Positions 46,139 to 56,200 of a DNA stretch of 64,000 bases are shown here, piece by piece; position 1 is the stretch's first letter; each line of letters begins with the position of its first letter. This DNA is from Glaciimonas sp. PAMC28666 (GTDB taxonomy: Bacteria; Pseudomonadota; Gammaproteobacteria; Burkholderiales; Burkholderiaceae_D). The translations under genes were made by a program, and so were the position numbers. Below the pieces are notes generated by a model. It ran no database searches. It was given only the letters and a program-made list of their open reading frames with translations, and was not told where the DNA came from. The stretch spans positions 930,001 to 994,000 of the forward strand of contig NZ_CP070304.1 in NCBI RefSeq assembly GCF_016917355.1. Direction: 5' to 3'.

Positions 46139-47503
46139 ATGACAGTCATCGATCCTCACACCATCAATATCGCGACGCAACCACTTATTCAGATAGGCAT
46201 GTCCCTGCCGGAAGTGAAATGGCCGTATTTGATCAGTCTGACGCGGCTCGGATTGGCATTGGCGCTGGGGCTACTGATTGGGTTGGAGCGCGAGCGACGT
46301 GGCAAAGAAGCAGGATTACGGACCTTCGGCCTGATCGCTTTGCTGGGTGGTATGGGCGGTATCCTCGGCGACAATTATGCGTATCTGATTTTACTCATGA
46401 CTGGCGGTTTGACCGTATTTTTAAATCTGCAACGATTGCGCACACACGTCAGCACGGAATTGACGACCTCGGCTGCCATGCTGATTACTTGCGTGATCGG
46501 TATCTTGTGCGGCAAAGGTCACACTGCGACACCGGCATCCGTCATGGTCATTGTCACAGCCTTGTTGGCCTGGAAGGATCGGCTGGCCGGATTCAGCGTG
46601 GGCCTGACCGAGGCAGAAATGCGCTCAGCGCTGATGTTGGCGATTCTGGCAATTGTGATTTATCCGGCGTTACCTATGGGGCCAATTGGCCCATGGAACC
46701 TGATCGAGCCGCGCGCGGCATGGATTACCGTGATTCTGATTGCGGGTATTGGCTTCGTCAATTACGTTCTCTGGAAAATCTACGGAACACGCGGGATCGC
46801 GCTGGCAGGATTTTTGGGCGGTCTGGTCAATAGCAGCGTCACGGTCAATGAGATGGCCTCGCGTGCAAAGGACAATCATCCAGAAACAGTGAGCGCCGCC
46901 TATCGGGGCATTCTGCTGGCAACCTCGGCCATGACGATACGCAACGCCTGTCTGCTATTTATCCTGGCACCTGCAGCGGCATTGACGGCTGCGGTACCCT
47001 TCTTTTTAATGCTGCTGGTCAATGCCGGATGGTTCTTTATGGACCGTAACGCGCATCGGACCTCGGACGATCAACAGGCTGAACCGGTTGATCTACCATT
47101 GCCATTCTCAGTGCCCGCCGCCCTGAAATACGGACTCCTCTTTTTGATATTGCACATCGCTGGGGTGTTAACTCAAAATTACTTCGGCGAATTTGGCTTT
47201 TATGCCGTCAGCCTGATCGGTGGGATCGTCTCAAGTGCAAGTGCGGTGGCGGCAGCAGCCAGTTTGCTCACCAACAATGCGATATCGGCACATGTGGTAT
47301 CAACCGGTGCCGTGATCGCCTCATTGGCAAGCGTGCTGATTAATCTTCCGCTGGTATTACGTGCGCGCAATCGTGGTTTAACGGTGCGCCTATCGCTGGC
47401 GATGGTGTCGATTTCCATCGTGGGCATCGTCGGTGCGCTGGCATCCGCACACGTGATACCGATAATGGTCAAACAGTTTCCGGTATTGGCGCAGTTTTAC
47501 TGA
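46139..47503 (+). CDS. MgtC/SapB-family membrane protein with DUF4010
   Basis: A 454-aa inner-membrane protein. The MgtC-type N-terminal half has RLGLALALGLLIGLERERRGKEAGLRTFGLIALLGGMGG (about 35-75). The C-terminal half has the DUF4010 pattern, including NSSVTVNEMASRAK and ISAHVVSTGAVIASLASVLINLPL. About 12 membrane segments are expected. MgtC-family proteins are linked to magnesium homeostasis; the role of this long form is unknown. I took the ATG at 46139 instead of the in-frame TTG at 46130. It converges with the pabB-pabC gene, with 34 bp between stops. Confidence 0.85.
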   Translation: MTVIDPHTINIATQPLIQIGMSLPEVKWPYLISLTRLGLALALGLLIGLERERRGKEAGLRTFGLIALLGGMGGILGDNYAYLILLMTGGLTVFLNLQRLRTHVSTELTTSAAMLITCVIGILCGKGHTATPASVMVIVTALLAWKDRLAGFSVGLTEAEMRSALMLAILAIVIYPALPMGPIGPWNLIEPRAAWITVILIAGIGFVNYVLWKIYGTRGIALAGFLGGLVNSSVTVNEMASRAKDNHPETVSAAYRGILLATSAMTIRNACLLFILAPAAALTAAVPFFLMLLVNAGWFFMDRNAHRTSDDQQAEPVDLPLPFSVPAALKYGLLFLILHIAGVLTQNYFGEFGFYAVSLIGGIVSSASAVAAAASLLTNNAISAHVVSTGAVIASLASVLINLPLVLRARNRGLTVRLSLAMVSISIVGIVGALASAHVIPIMVKQFPVLAQFY

Positions 47504-47537
47504 TTGAGCAGTTGGACGCAAGGCGCTGCGCAGTAAC

Positions 47538-49478
47538 TTACCAGATGATTTCTGTTGCCAATGCACCGCGTAGTGCATTGCAGACCATCACCTGTTCGGC
47601 GATTTGGAGATCTGCACGCGTCAATATGCGTTCTGCGGCATTCCACTTCGGATTATTGAGTATCACACTCCGCATTACCCCAGGGAGCAATCCCGAAGCC
47701 AGCGGCGGTGTGTACCAACACCCCCCTATTTTCAGGAATACATTGCTACGCCCACCTTCGGTTAGTTCGCCCAACTGATTAAAAAACAGCATGTCGAATG
47801 CATCTCGCTGTTCGGCCAATTGCCAGCCTTGATCATAGCGAGTGCGCTGCGTCGTTTTATGCCGTAAAAACAGATCGTTTTTCTCTGTGGGGGTCTGAGC
47901 AAGAATCACTTTCACTGGATGAGGTAAAGCCACCAACGGCGCACTGGTAAAAGCCGCGGTGCCGTCCGCTGATAAGCTTAGACGCAATCTATAGGCGCCG
48001 TTCGTTGCAAAACGTGATGTGTGTGCCATCAACTGGCTCCGCATCTGATCCTCGTTCCATTGAAAGCCAAAATACACAGCAGACGACCGCAGACGGCTGA
48101 GGTGCAAATCCAGATACCGGCAGCCGTCTTCTCTGGTGGCATGCATCGTTTCAAACAACGAAAAATTACCCCGCAGGCCAGTTAAAAATTGCGCTTTCAA
48201 TGCACATTCCGCGTATTCATCCGCCGCCATGCTGTCGTACACGATACCCGCTCCTACCCCCATCTCTCCCACACGAATACCATCCTCATTTTGAGCCTCC
48301 AGCAGTAACGTGCGTATCGGCACCGATAAGCAGAAATCTCCTATTTTCCGCTCCCCTGTGGGTGCATCAAACCAACCAATCGCGCCGGTATATAAGCGCC
48401 GCGGCGCTTTCTCCAGCTCAGCGATAATCTGCATGGTGCGGTGCTTGGGTGCCCCGGTAATCGAACCACACGGGTAAAGCGCTGTCATCAAATCAAGCAG
48501 ACGAATATCATCTCTTAACCGCGCCTGCACGGTCGACGTCATTTGCAATACCGTGTTGAACTGGCTGACCTCAAATAGCGCCGGTACTGTTACCGATCCG
48601 CACTGCGCTACCCGACCTAAATCATTCCGTAGCAGATCCACGATCATCAGATTTTCTGCCCGGTTTTTTGGATCGGCTGCCAACGCCAGCGCTCTCCTCT
48701 GATTCTCACTGACCTCACTGACCTCACTGACCTCATTGACCTCATCACTGGCAGCCGCAGTTCCCTTCATCGGGCGCGTGGTCAAAGCGCCTTGATCATG
48801 TCGGACAAATAATTCCGGTGACAATGAAAGTACCGCGCGGCCATCCGGCAATCCGATCAGCGCGCCGTAGGGCACCGGTTGCCGCTGGCGCAACTGACGG
48901 TACAGCGACAGCGGGCTGCCGTACGCGTCAAAACGCAGGCGAAACGTGTAGTTGACCTGATAGGTGTCACCAGCTTCTATGTAGGCGTGGATGCGCTGTA
49001 TTGCGGCAGAAAATTCGCTCGCATTGAGGTTGGCCCGAAGGTTGGCGATGCCAGAAAGATCGTCTACAGTACTGCCTGCCAGCCAATCATCAACTTGCAC
49101 CGCGGTTAATTTTTGCAACTTTCCGAATAACAATACTTCCGCCAGCGGTTCAGCCGCGCTGGCTGACTCAGGCAAGACCAATGGGACGCCCTGCATCGCT
49201 GCGCCTAACTCATAGTGGAACAAACTCACCACCTGCAGGCCATCGCGTAAAGCCTGTTGCATTTGATCCAGCAAGTGCGCCAGTGTAGTGGCATCGTGGC
49301 ACTGCAATGTGCCGCGATAATCGGTGTACAAACGTGAAATTGCAGCGTCGCTTTCAGCACTCCGATCATCGAACAAAGCAAAGCACGCTGAATCGACCAC
49401 ATCGGCGCTTCCGGTGCTATCAACAGGGGTGAGCAGTAAGGGAGGCGTAAAACCAGCAGATGCAAAGCGAGAAGTCAT
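47538..49478 (-). CDS. pabB: Aminodeoxychorismate synthase component I fused to 4-amino-4-deoxychorismate lyase
   Basis: A 646-aa fusion for p-aminobenzoate (folate) synthesis. Residues 1-430 are PabB-like: GDTYQVNYTFRLRF, the lysine-containing TRPMKGTAA, DPKNRAENLMIVDLLRNDLGRV, YPCGSITGAPKHRTMQII and GVGAGIVYDS. The remainder is a PabC-like fold with FETM, a K-T-T-QRTRYDQGW segment carrying the PLP lysine, and ELTEGGRSNVF. The chorismate-binding part makes aminodeoxychorismate with a separate PabA glutaminase, and the lyase part releases p-aminobenzoate. A 9-bp tandem repeat adds EVSEVSEVSE in a loop after PMKGTAA. Typical arrangement in betaproteobacteria. Confidence 0.92.
   Translation of the reverse strand: MTSRFASAGFTPPLLLTPVDSTGSADVVDSACFALFDDRSAESDAAISRLYTDYRGTLQCHDATTLAHLLDQMQQALRDGLQVVSLFHYELGAAMQGVPLVLPESASAAEPLAEVLLFGKLQKLTAVQVDDWLAGSTVDDLSGIANLRANLNASEFSAAIQRIHAYIEAGDTYQVNYTFRLRFDAYGSPLSLYRQLRQRQPVPYGALIGLPDGRAVLSLSPELFVRHDQGALTTRPMKGTAAASDEVNEVSEVSEVSENQRRALALAADPKNRAENLMIVDLLRNDLGRVAQCGSVTVPALFEVSQFNTVLQMTSTVQARLRDDIRLLDLMTALYPCGSITGAPKHRTMQIIAELEKAPRRLYTGAIGWFDAPTGERKIGDFCLSVPIRTLLLEAQNEDGIRVGEMGVGAGIVYDSMAADEYAECALKAQFLTGLRGNFSLFETMHATREDGCRYLDLHLSRLRSSAVYFGFQWNEDQMRSQLMAHTSRFATNGAYRLRLSLSADGTAAFTSAPLVALPHPVKVILAQTPTEKNDLFLRHKTTQRTRYDQGWQLAEQRDAFDMLFFNQLGELTEGGRSNVFLKIGGCWYTPPLASGLLPGVMRSVILNNPKWNAAERILTRADLQIAEQVMVCNALRGALATEIIW
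48705..48740 (-). repeat. 9-bp tandem repeat inside the pabB part
   Basis: Four units of ctcactgac (the last ctcattgac) lie in frame and encode E-V-S/N triplets (VNEVSEVSEVSE) in a surface loop. Copy changes would keep the reading frame, so length variation between strains is likely. Confidence 0.9.
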
Positions 49479-49718
49479 AATCGATACGAGGCGGGAATTG
49501 AGACCATTTTAAGCATTCACAGCAGGCAATCTAACGCAAGCGGGCCTTACAAAGAACATTGCAGCGAAGCCTATATGCTACCTGATTGCCGACCGATTAA
49601 GGGGTGACCGGCGAAATATCCGGCGAAGGGCTATACTGACGCACCTAAATCTTCGCTCTACGGCAGCTTTGACGGTGCCCGAGGAGGTGCCATAGAATGT
49701 CCGCCAACATCACCACCC

Positions 49719-51113
49719 ATGGCAATTTCTCGCGTTTTTCTCACACCTCTGATTGTCGCCTGCGCACTATTCATGGAGAACATGGATGCGACGGTCATTG
49801 CCACTTCCTTACCTGCCATGGCGCGTGATATGGGTGAAAGTCCGATCGCGCTAAAACTGGCCATGACATCCTATCTGGTCAGTCTGGCGGTGTTCATCCC
49901 GATTAGTGGCTGGATGGCAGATCGTTTCGGGGCGCGCACTGTGTTTCGTACTGCTATCGGCGTGTTCATGTTCGGTTCCATCCTGTGCGGCATGTCGCAT
50001 ACGTTGGCAGAATTCGTCGCCGCACGCTTTTTTCAGGGTATCGGGGGAGCCATGATGGTCCCGGTTGGGCGACTGGTGATATTGCGTACTGTCTCAAAAG
50101 CGGACTTGGTCAAGGCGCTTAGTTACCTGACGATTCCTGCGCTGCTCGGCCCCGTGATCGGCCCCCCGCTCGGTGGATTCATCACTACCTATTTTCATTG
50201 GCGCTGGATATTCTTTATCAACATTCCGATCAGCATCGTCGGTATTTATCTCGCCAATCGCTATATCCAAAACCTGCGCGAAGAACAAACGGTTCCGTTA
50301 GACTGGATTGGCTTCATTCTGTCTGCGGTTGGATGCTCCTGCCTGATGTTCGGTCTGGCCAGTGCCGGTCGGCATCTGGTGAATAGCGACATCTCTTTTA
50401 TTTGCATGGCAATTGGTGCAACTTCACTTGGCGCCTATGCCTGGCATGCGTTTCATTGCGAACATCCGTTGCTCAATTTGCGTCTGCTGTCGATTCCAAC
50501 GCTACGCATGAATATCTTTGGCGGCTCATTGTTTCGCGTTGGTATCGGTGCTTTACCGTTCTTGCTGCCGCTCTTGTTTCAGCTTGGATTTGGCCTTTCA
50601 CCATTTCAATCAGGCTTGTTAACCTGCGCATCGTCAATTGGTGCCATGTTTGTCAAGACGATCACGACCTTCGTGCTGAAACGCTTCGGCTTTCGCACCG
50701 TGCTGATTTATAACACTTTGTTCGGTGCCGCCTCGATGGCAGCCTTCGGCGCGTTGACTGCTGACACGCCGCATGTGATCGTGGGGGCCCTGCTGTTGTT
50801 AGGCGGTTGTATCCGCTCTATGCAATTCACCAGCCTTAACGCAATCGCTTATGCCGACATAAAGCCGCATCAAATGAGTCAAGCGACCAGCTTGACCAGC
50901 GTCGCCCAACAACTTGCCATCGGCATGGGCGTGACGGTGGGTGGTTACTCACTCCAGCTATCAAATCAGCTGCAGGGGCATGCAACGATTGTGAGTTCCG
51001 ACTTTTGGCCAACATTTGTCACTATCGGCATGATTGCCGTCACCGCGCTCCCCTTCGCGTTAAAACTAAGAGCGGATGCTGGCGATGAAATGTCTGGACG
51101 TCGCACTACCTAA
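49719..51113 (+). CDS. MFS drug-efflux transporter, DHA2 (14-TM) type
   Basis: A 464-aa inner-membrane exporter of the EmrB/QacA group. Motif D1 is LFMENMDATVIATSLPAMA, motif A is SGWMADRFGARTVFRT and motif C is PALLGPVIGPPLGGFIT. Predicted role is proton-driven efflux of drugs or other small molecules; no specific substrate is evident. No membrane-fusion gene is adjacent. A strong AGGAGG (49682-49687) lies 31 bases ahead of the in-frame ATG but only 9 ahead of an out-of-frame ATG at 49697, so the start region is odd. Confidence 0.88.
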   Translation: MAISRVFLTPLIVACALFMENMDATVIATSLPAMARDMGESPIALKLAMTSYLVSLAVFIPISGWMADRFGARTVFRTAIGVFMFGSILCGMSHTLAEFVAARFFQGIGGAMMVPVGRLVILRTVSKADLVKALSYLTIPALLGPVIGPPLGGFITTYFHWRWIFFINIPISIVGIYLANRYIQNLREEQTVPLDWIGFILSAVGCSCLMFGLASAGRHLVNSDISFICMAIGATSLGAYAWHAFHCEHPLLNLRLLSIPTLRMNIFGGSLFRVGIGALPFLLPLLFQLGFGLSPFQSGLLTCASSIGAMFVKTITTFVLKRFGFRTVLIYNTLFGAASMAAFGALTADTPHVIVGALLLLGGCIRSMQFTSLNAIAYADIKPHQMSQATSLTSVAQQLAIGMGVTVGGYSLQLSNQLQGHATIVSSDFWPTFVTIGMIAVTALPFALKLRADAGDEMSGRRTT

Positions 51114-51175
51114 TATTATGCATAGGTGTGGTCTATAGAGTGCCCTGAGAGGACCGCCCACGACCAGAGGCCAAC

Positions 51176-51778
51176 TTAAACCCGTCGCCACACCAAAAGG
51201 CGGTTGTTGGCGGGCATCAGCTGATCTTCTGCTAATACGAGAAGGCTATCTGCCGCCAGCAGCACCAATTCCGCCATGTCCCGTATGCCCATGTGCGCCG
51301 CATAATCTTTCAAGCTGGCGTCAAACGCAGCATTGCTAGCGCTGGTAAATTGGCCGTCAACATTAAACGGCCCATAGGTGCAGAAGCTGCCACCGGTCGG
51401 CAGCAATCGTCCCACGCCTGAAAACATATTCTGCACTTGCGGCCAGGACATGATGTGACAGGTGTTGGCGGTGTACACCGCGTCGTACTGTCCCACCAGG
51501 GATGCCGCCCAGTCTGCATCGTCCATATCGAGCGTTAACGGCGGCAATACGTTGGGCAGTGCAGCCTCTTCTTGCCAAGCCAGAATGCTGGGGTGATTTG
51601 CCGCCAGGTCGCTGGTTTGCCATAGCAGATTTGGAAGCTGTTCAGCGAAATAAACAGCGTGCTGGCCGGTGCCGCTGCCGATCTCCAGTACGCGTCGGGA
51701 CGTCTGTAAATGACGCGCCAGAACCGCTGCAATAGGATCACGATTACGCTCGCAAGCGACAGAAAATTGTTTACTCAT
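51176..51778 (-). CDS. DUF938 class I SAM-dependent methyltransferase-like protein
   Basis: A 200-aa protein. SAM-binding motif I is VLEIGSGTGQHAVYFAEQLP (about 30-49), with DLAANHPSI, the DUF938 signature YTANTCHIMSWP and TGGSFCTYGPFNVDG. The start at 51778 (MSKQFSVACERNRDPI) fits the family's usual start better than the ATG at 51793. It converges with the MFS gene. The methyl acceptor is unknown. Confidence 0.87.
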   Translation of the reverse strand: MSKQFSVACERNRDPIAAVLARHLQTSRRVLEIGSGTGQHAVYFAEQLPNLLWQTSDLAANHPSILAWQEEAALPNVLPPLTLDMDDADWAASLVGQYDAVYTANTCHIMSWPQVQNMFSGVGRLLPTGGSFCTYGPFNVDGQFTSASNAAFDASLKDYAAHMGIRDMAELVLLAADSLLVLAEDQLMPANNRLLVWRRV

Positions 51779-51909
51779 TGTTATGTATTCCATTTCAATC
51801 GAATGACTATGATAGCCAAATAACGGAAATAACAGAAGTCAGCACTGGTGTAGCCGGCAAAATGACAAAGGGGAACGGAAGCCTGAGCGGGCGCAGTGTT
51901 GCAACTTTT

Positions 51910-51945
51910 AACACTTCACACTCAACACTCAACACTCAACACTTA
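51910..51945. repeat. Short 7-bp tandem repeat
   Basis: Several consecutive copies of a CACTCAA/CACTTAA unit in the gap between the DUF938 and TVP38 genes. Non-coding; possibly slippage-derived. Confidence 0.7.
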
Positions 51946-51961
51946 ATTTTCGAAATAAAAC

Positions 51962-52522
51962 TTAACTTACATGCAATACCCTGCCGACATAATCAAAAAA
52001 TAAGCAATACACCATAATCGGCAAAGGCAAACCCACCATGGTCCCGATCAAATATTGTCGAAATCTGACGCCCGATAAAGCGAGCGCATAGTTCAGCGCC
52101 GGAACGGTTTGAAATAATATCCGCAATAAGGCGATGCTCTTGATCGGATGAGCGTCCAAACCATGCAGTATCTTGCGAGCATACCGATTTTTTACGGCGC
52201 GGATCGCATCGCCGCCGATCAGGCGGATCGTCAAAAAAGTAAACACGCACGAAATCGAAGCTGCAAGGTAAGTGGCCAGCCCGCCCCAGGTTTTCCCCAG
52301 GGCGAGAACCGCCGCAGCCAAAAATATCCAGCCCGGCACCTGAATCAGGTTTCCTATACTGAACAATACGACAAAAATCAGCAAACCGGTGACTCTGTTG
52401 TCGACAAACTGCTGACGCACAAAAGCCAGATTAAAATGCTCGCGCAAACCGGAAAACTGAAATAGCGCAAGCAACGCCGCCAAAAAAAGAATCACTAATA
52501 ACAAGCGTTTGTAGCGAAGCAT
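51962..52522 (-). CDS. TVP38/TMEM64 (VTT/DedA-like) membrane protein
   Basis: A 186-aa inner-membrane protein with about five membrane spans. The SNARE-associated/VTT motif is recognisable: VPGWIFLAAAVLALGKTWGGLATYLAASISCVFTFLTIR and RILFQTVPALNYALALSGVRFRQYLIGTMVGLPLP. Family members are lipid-scramblase or transport-like proteins with a poorly known role in bacteria. Slightly short, but complete. Confidence 0.87.
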   Translation of the reverse strand: MLRYKRLLLVILFLAALLALFQFSGLREHFNLAFVRQQFVDNRVTGLLIFVVLFSIGNLIQVPGWIFLAAAVLALGKTWGGLATYLAASISCVFTFLTIRLIGGDAIRAVKNRYARKILHGLDAHPIKSIALLRILFQTVPALNYALALSGVRFRQYLIGTMVGLPLPIMVYCLFFDYVGRVLHVS

Positions 52523-52604
52523 GGTCAGCCTTGATGGAGAGAGCAGTCAGATTTTTGGGGCTTATCGCGCCACGTCGGCAATCATGTCAAACCGCTTTGT
52601 TATC

Positions 52605-52643
52605 ACGTTTTGCTATTAGGTTTTGCTATTACGTTTTGCTATT
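52605..52643. repeat. 13-bp tandem repeat
   Basis: Three units ACGTTTTGCTATT/AGGTTTTGCTATT/ACGTTTTGCTATT just after the stop of the metallopeptidase gene (minus strand). Non-coding. Confidence 0.85.
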
Positions 52644-52646
52644 AAA

Positions 52647-53153
52647 CTAATGCCCATTTTTAAGCAATTCACGGTAAGTCAGGAACACCCGTAAATCGAA
52701 TTCAAGCTGATGGTATTCCGGTAGCATGTACTCACACAGTTTGTAAAACGCTTTGTTGTGGTCTTGTTCTTTCAGATGCGCCAGTTCGTGTACGACGATC
52801 ATTTCCAAAAACTCTGGCGCAGCTTCTTTGAACAGTGCCGCGACCCGAATTTCTTTTTTCGCCTTCAGCTTTCCACCCTGGACCCTGGAAATCGCGGTAT
52901 GCAATCCTAAAGCTTTATGCGTCAAATCGAGACGGCTGTCGTACAGCACTTTATCGATGCTGGGGGCATTTTTTAGATGCGCCTGTTTCAGCGACAATGT
53001 GTAGTTGTACAGAGCTTTATCATTTTGCACCGCGTGCTTACCGGGATAGCGCTTCAGCAAATAGTCGCCTAAACGTTGCTGTTCGATAAGCTGGCGTATC
53101 TGGTCTTGTAGGGCAGGTGGATAAGCCTGTAGGTATCTGAGCGGAATCATCAT
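52647..53153 (-). CDS. YgjP/SprT-like zinc metallopeptidase domain protein (DUF45)
   Basis: A 168-aa protein with the zinc motif HELAHLKEQDH: His122, Glu123, His126 and a third ligand His132. The family is YgjP-like (DUF45, M48-related). E. coli YgjP was reported to hydrolyse UTP, so peptidase action is not certain. The second Met at 53150 is equally possible as start. It stands alone, 73 bp upstream of the tamB 3' end. Confidence 0.87.
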   Translation of the reverse strand: MMIPLRYLQAYPPALQDQIRQLIEQQRLGDYLLKRYPGKHAVQNDKALYNYTLSLKQAHLKNAPSIDKVLYDSRLDLTHKALGLHTAISRVQGGKLKAKKEIRVAALFKEAAPEFLEMIVVHELAHLKEQDHNKAFYKLCEYMLPEYHQLEFDLRVFLTYRELLKNGH

Positions 53154-53226
53154 GCAGCAAATCTAAAAAATATGGATATAAAATAAACCGTCTATTATGC
53201 ACACGGCCTGACATCTTAGTGCAGTT

Positions 53227-56200
53227 TTATTGCAACTCTTCTTCCGATTTTTCGACGGCGCTTTTTCCCTTTTTTTCCGCCCAAAACGAATCAAAGCGTT
53301 TAGTGAACAGAACGTCTAGTCCGTTGATGGTCCCACCGCGTAAAACCATTGACCATCGGCGCGAGAATTGCCACGAGAGTTTCAATACGCTAGCAGCACT
53401 GGTCAGACCTTGTTCGTAACCGAGATTAATTTTTTCTGTAATCGCTTTGCCGATATTGACCACCTGTTCATCCACCAGGCCCGACTCGCTCGAACCGATA
53501 GAAAACTCATCGAGACCGACGCCTTGTGCGATTTTTTTTCCGCCATAATTTCCTAACAACGCCAAGGCTTGACCGGCGGCTTGACGCTGGCCAAGTGCAC
53601 TGCTGTCGCTACCGTGACCGAACATCAACCACGACAGTTTTTCTTCGTCTGAGACGTTTGGTTCAGAGACCAGTTTGACTCTGGGTGCCGAGGCGTACCC
53701 GCTAATTTCGGCACCCGCTTCGACGTCTTGATTACGACGCATCGCCAGAATGTTGATGTTAGGATTGTTAAGCGGGCCCGTGAAATTGATCAGACCGCGT
53801 TCAATCGCCAGTTTGCGTCCAAACACTTCATAAGTCCCTGTGGTGACGCGGATCGTTCCGCTGGCCCGCAGCGGTGCCAAAGGTTCACTATGCACCGACA
53901 TCGTACCGCCTAATTTCAGATCGGCACCACTGCCGCGGAAGCGAAAATCGTTCCCAAAATTAACTTCAATATTCATCACCGGCGTGAAGCTGCCTGCCGG
54001 TTTTTCTGCAGTTTTTGCTAATTTTTGCTTGTCCGTCAACGCTACCGAACTTGCGTTGCCGTTATTGCGGACGACGATGACATCATCGCCGAGCGTCGGT
54101 GCGCTATTCTTCGGTAAATCGAATAGGGCCTTGTCGATAATGAATTTGCCATCAACACGCAACTGCTCATTGACGTTTGCCACCTTTGCCTGCCCGGACA
54201 GCATCAACTGGCGGTCTGGACTGGCAAATAATTGCAACCGATCAGCGACAATGGTTGCTGTCACATCGGGATTCGACTTCCCCAACTGGAGCTGACCGGT
54301 CGCACGTATTGTTCCATCGCCACCGTGGAATTCCAGCTGCTGCAATGCAATAACATTTTTTTCCAGATTGATACGGGCGATACCATCTCGTAATTTTATT
54401 CCCTGATCGTACAAGGTGACGGCTAGATTGTCGCCGGAGACCTTACCGGAAATGGTGGGCTGTCCCACCATGCCGCCTAAGGTTAAATCCATCCCAAGGT
54501 TGCCATCCAGAGCAACTTGCGGTCCGATCAAACCACCCACGCTTTTAAGTTGTGGAATGCTGGCCTTTACACCGCCGGATAACGCAGAGTTGTCCGTGAT
54601 CGTCAGGCCATTTCCAATACGAATCAGGCCCAATTTAACGTGGCCATTAGCAGAACCAATTTTGCCTGCCGACACTGCCGTATCCACATTGATCTGAGTT
54701 CCCTGCAAATCGGCACGCAATCGCAGCGCCGTCAATCCGAGCGCAATATCTCCGCGTCCCGACGCTACCCGAATATCGCCGCTACGACGGTTAATCTCGA
54801 TAAAGCCGGTGGCCCGATCCGACAACCCGAAATCCCAGCGGCTGTCGAGTATCAGGTCGGTCTTGATCGGCGGCGCTTTGCCGGTGAATTCTTGTGCCAG
54901 ATCAACCAGGGTTTTGACATTCAATGCATTCACCGCACCGGCAGATTGAATGCGGCCGTGGTCGATGTTCAGGTTTTTAAGATCAATGACAGCGTCGGCA
55001 ATCGTCAGGCGGGTCGCGCCCAAAATAAGCTTATCTTCAGACGCGCTAATAGCTAAAGGGGTATCTAACGAGATCCGTGGCATCCCTTGATTTTTCAATT
55101 CGCTAAGAGTGCCTTGCCATCCATAACCGGCGGCGTTCTGCGTCACTTTTCCTTGCGCCGCCAAGGTCAGCGCTAGTGGTTTTTCACGTACCGTCCCGAC
55201 CGTATCAAGTTTCAGACTGTGATCGCCAAAAGTCCCCATCAGGGTCGCGTTCAATTTGCTTAATGCGATATCCGGACCATGGTAACCAAGCGCCACAATG
55301 CTGAGTTGCAGGCGATTGGCGGCAGCATCTACCTTGGCATTCAAGTCCGCCTGAATGTCAGCTTGCCCGGACAAACTGTCGATTTTCTGCGCACCAAATA
55401 CGAGTTTTTCCGCGCGATAAGTGGCCTTAACGGCGGGCTTTTGCATACTCCCGCTGACCTGCCCTTCCGTATGGAGTGCACCCGACAAACCGAATCCAAG
55501 GCGCTGCAATTCCGGCGCGTCCACCTTGAAATTAAAATGATCGCCGATTGCACCAAAATTTCCCTTTAGTTGCGCGCTATTTCCTGCGACCGACAGTTGC
55601 GCCTCACTTGGCAACAGCCGTTTATCGTTCACATTGATGACGCCGCCGCCGGTCATTGGCAGATTGTCGTACACACTATCAAGTATGTTGAATGTCAGCT
55701 TAAGCTGCAAAGTGGGCGCCAACTTCCCTGCGGCATCGAGATCCATGTTAATTCGGGCAGAACCAGGTTTCCCCGCTGTATCCGTTTTTTTATCTGCTTT
55801 TTTCCCTGCAGCCGGGCTATTCTTTATCCATCGAGTCGGATCGAAGTCACGCAATTTTCCCTTGATCGCGTAGGCCATGCCATCGGCGCGCGCCAACGTG
55901 CCGCTAGCATCCAGATGCGCTGGGCCCGCCACTAGCTCCGCGTGGCGCAAATCGATTTTCTTTGGATCGATCAAGGCATCAATTTTTGCCGCGATATTTT
56001 TGTCGGCAAGTTGCAGTCCGATCGTTTGCGTATCCGGCGTCAGCGTGACATTGACCGGACCGCGTAACTGCGACGATTGCAGCTTTCCATGCAAGGCATG
56101 CAAATCAAGATCCACAACATCAAACGTAAACTTGCCGGTATTTTTGTCCTTGCCATCCGCGTGATATTCGCCCGCACCATTGATGAAACCTTTATCCACT

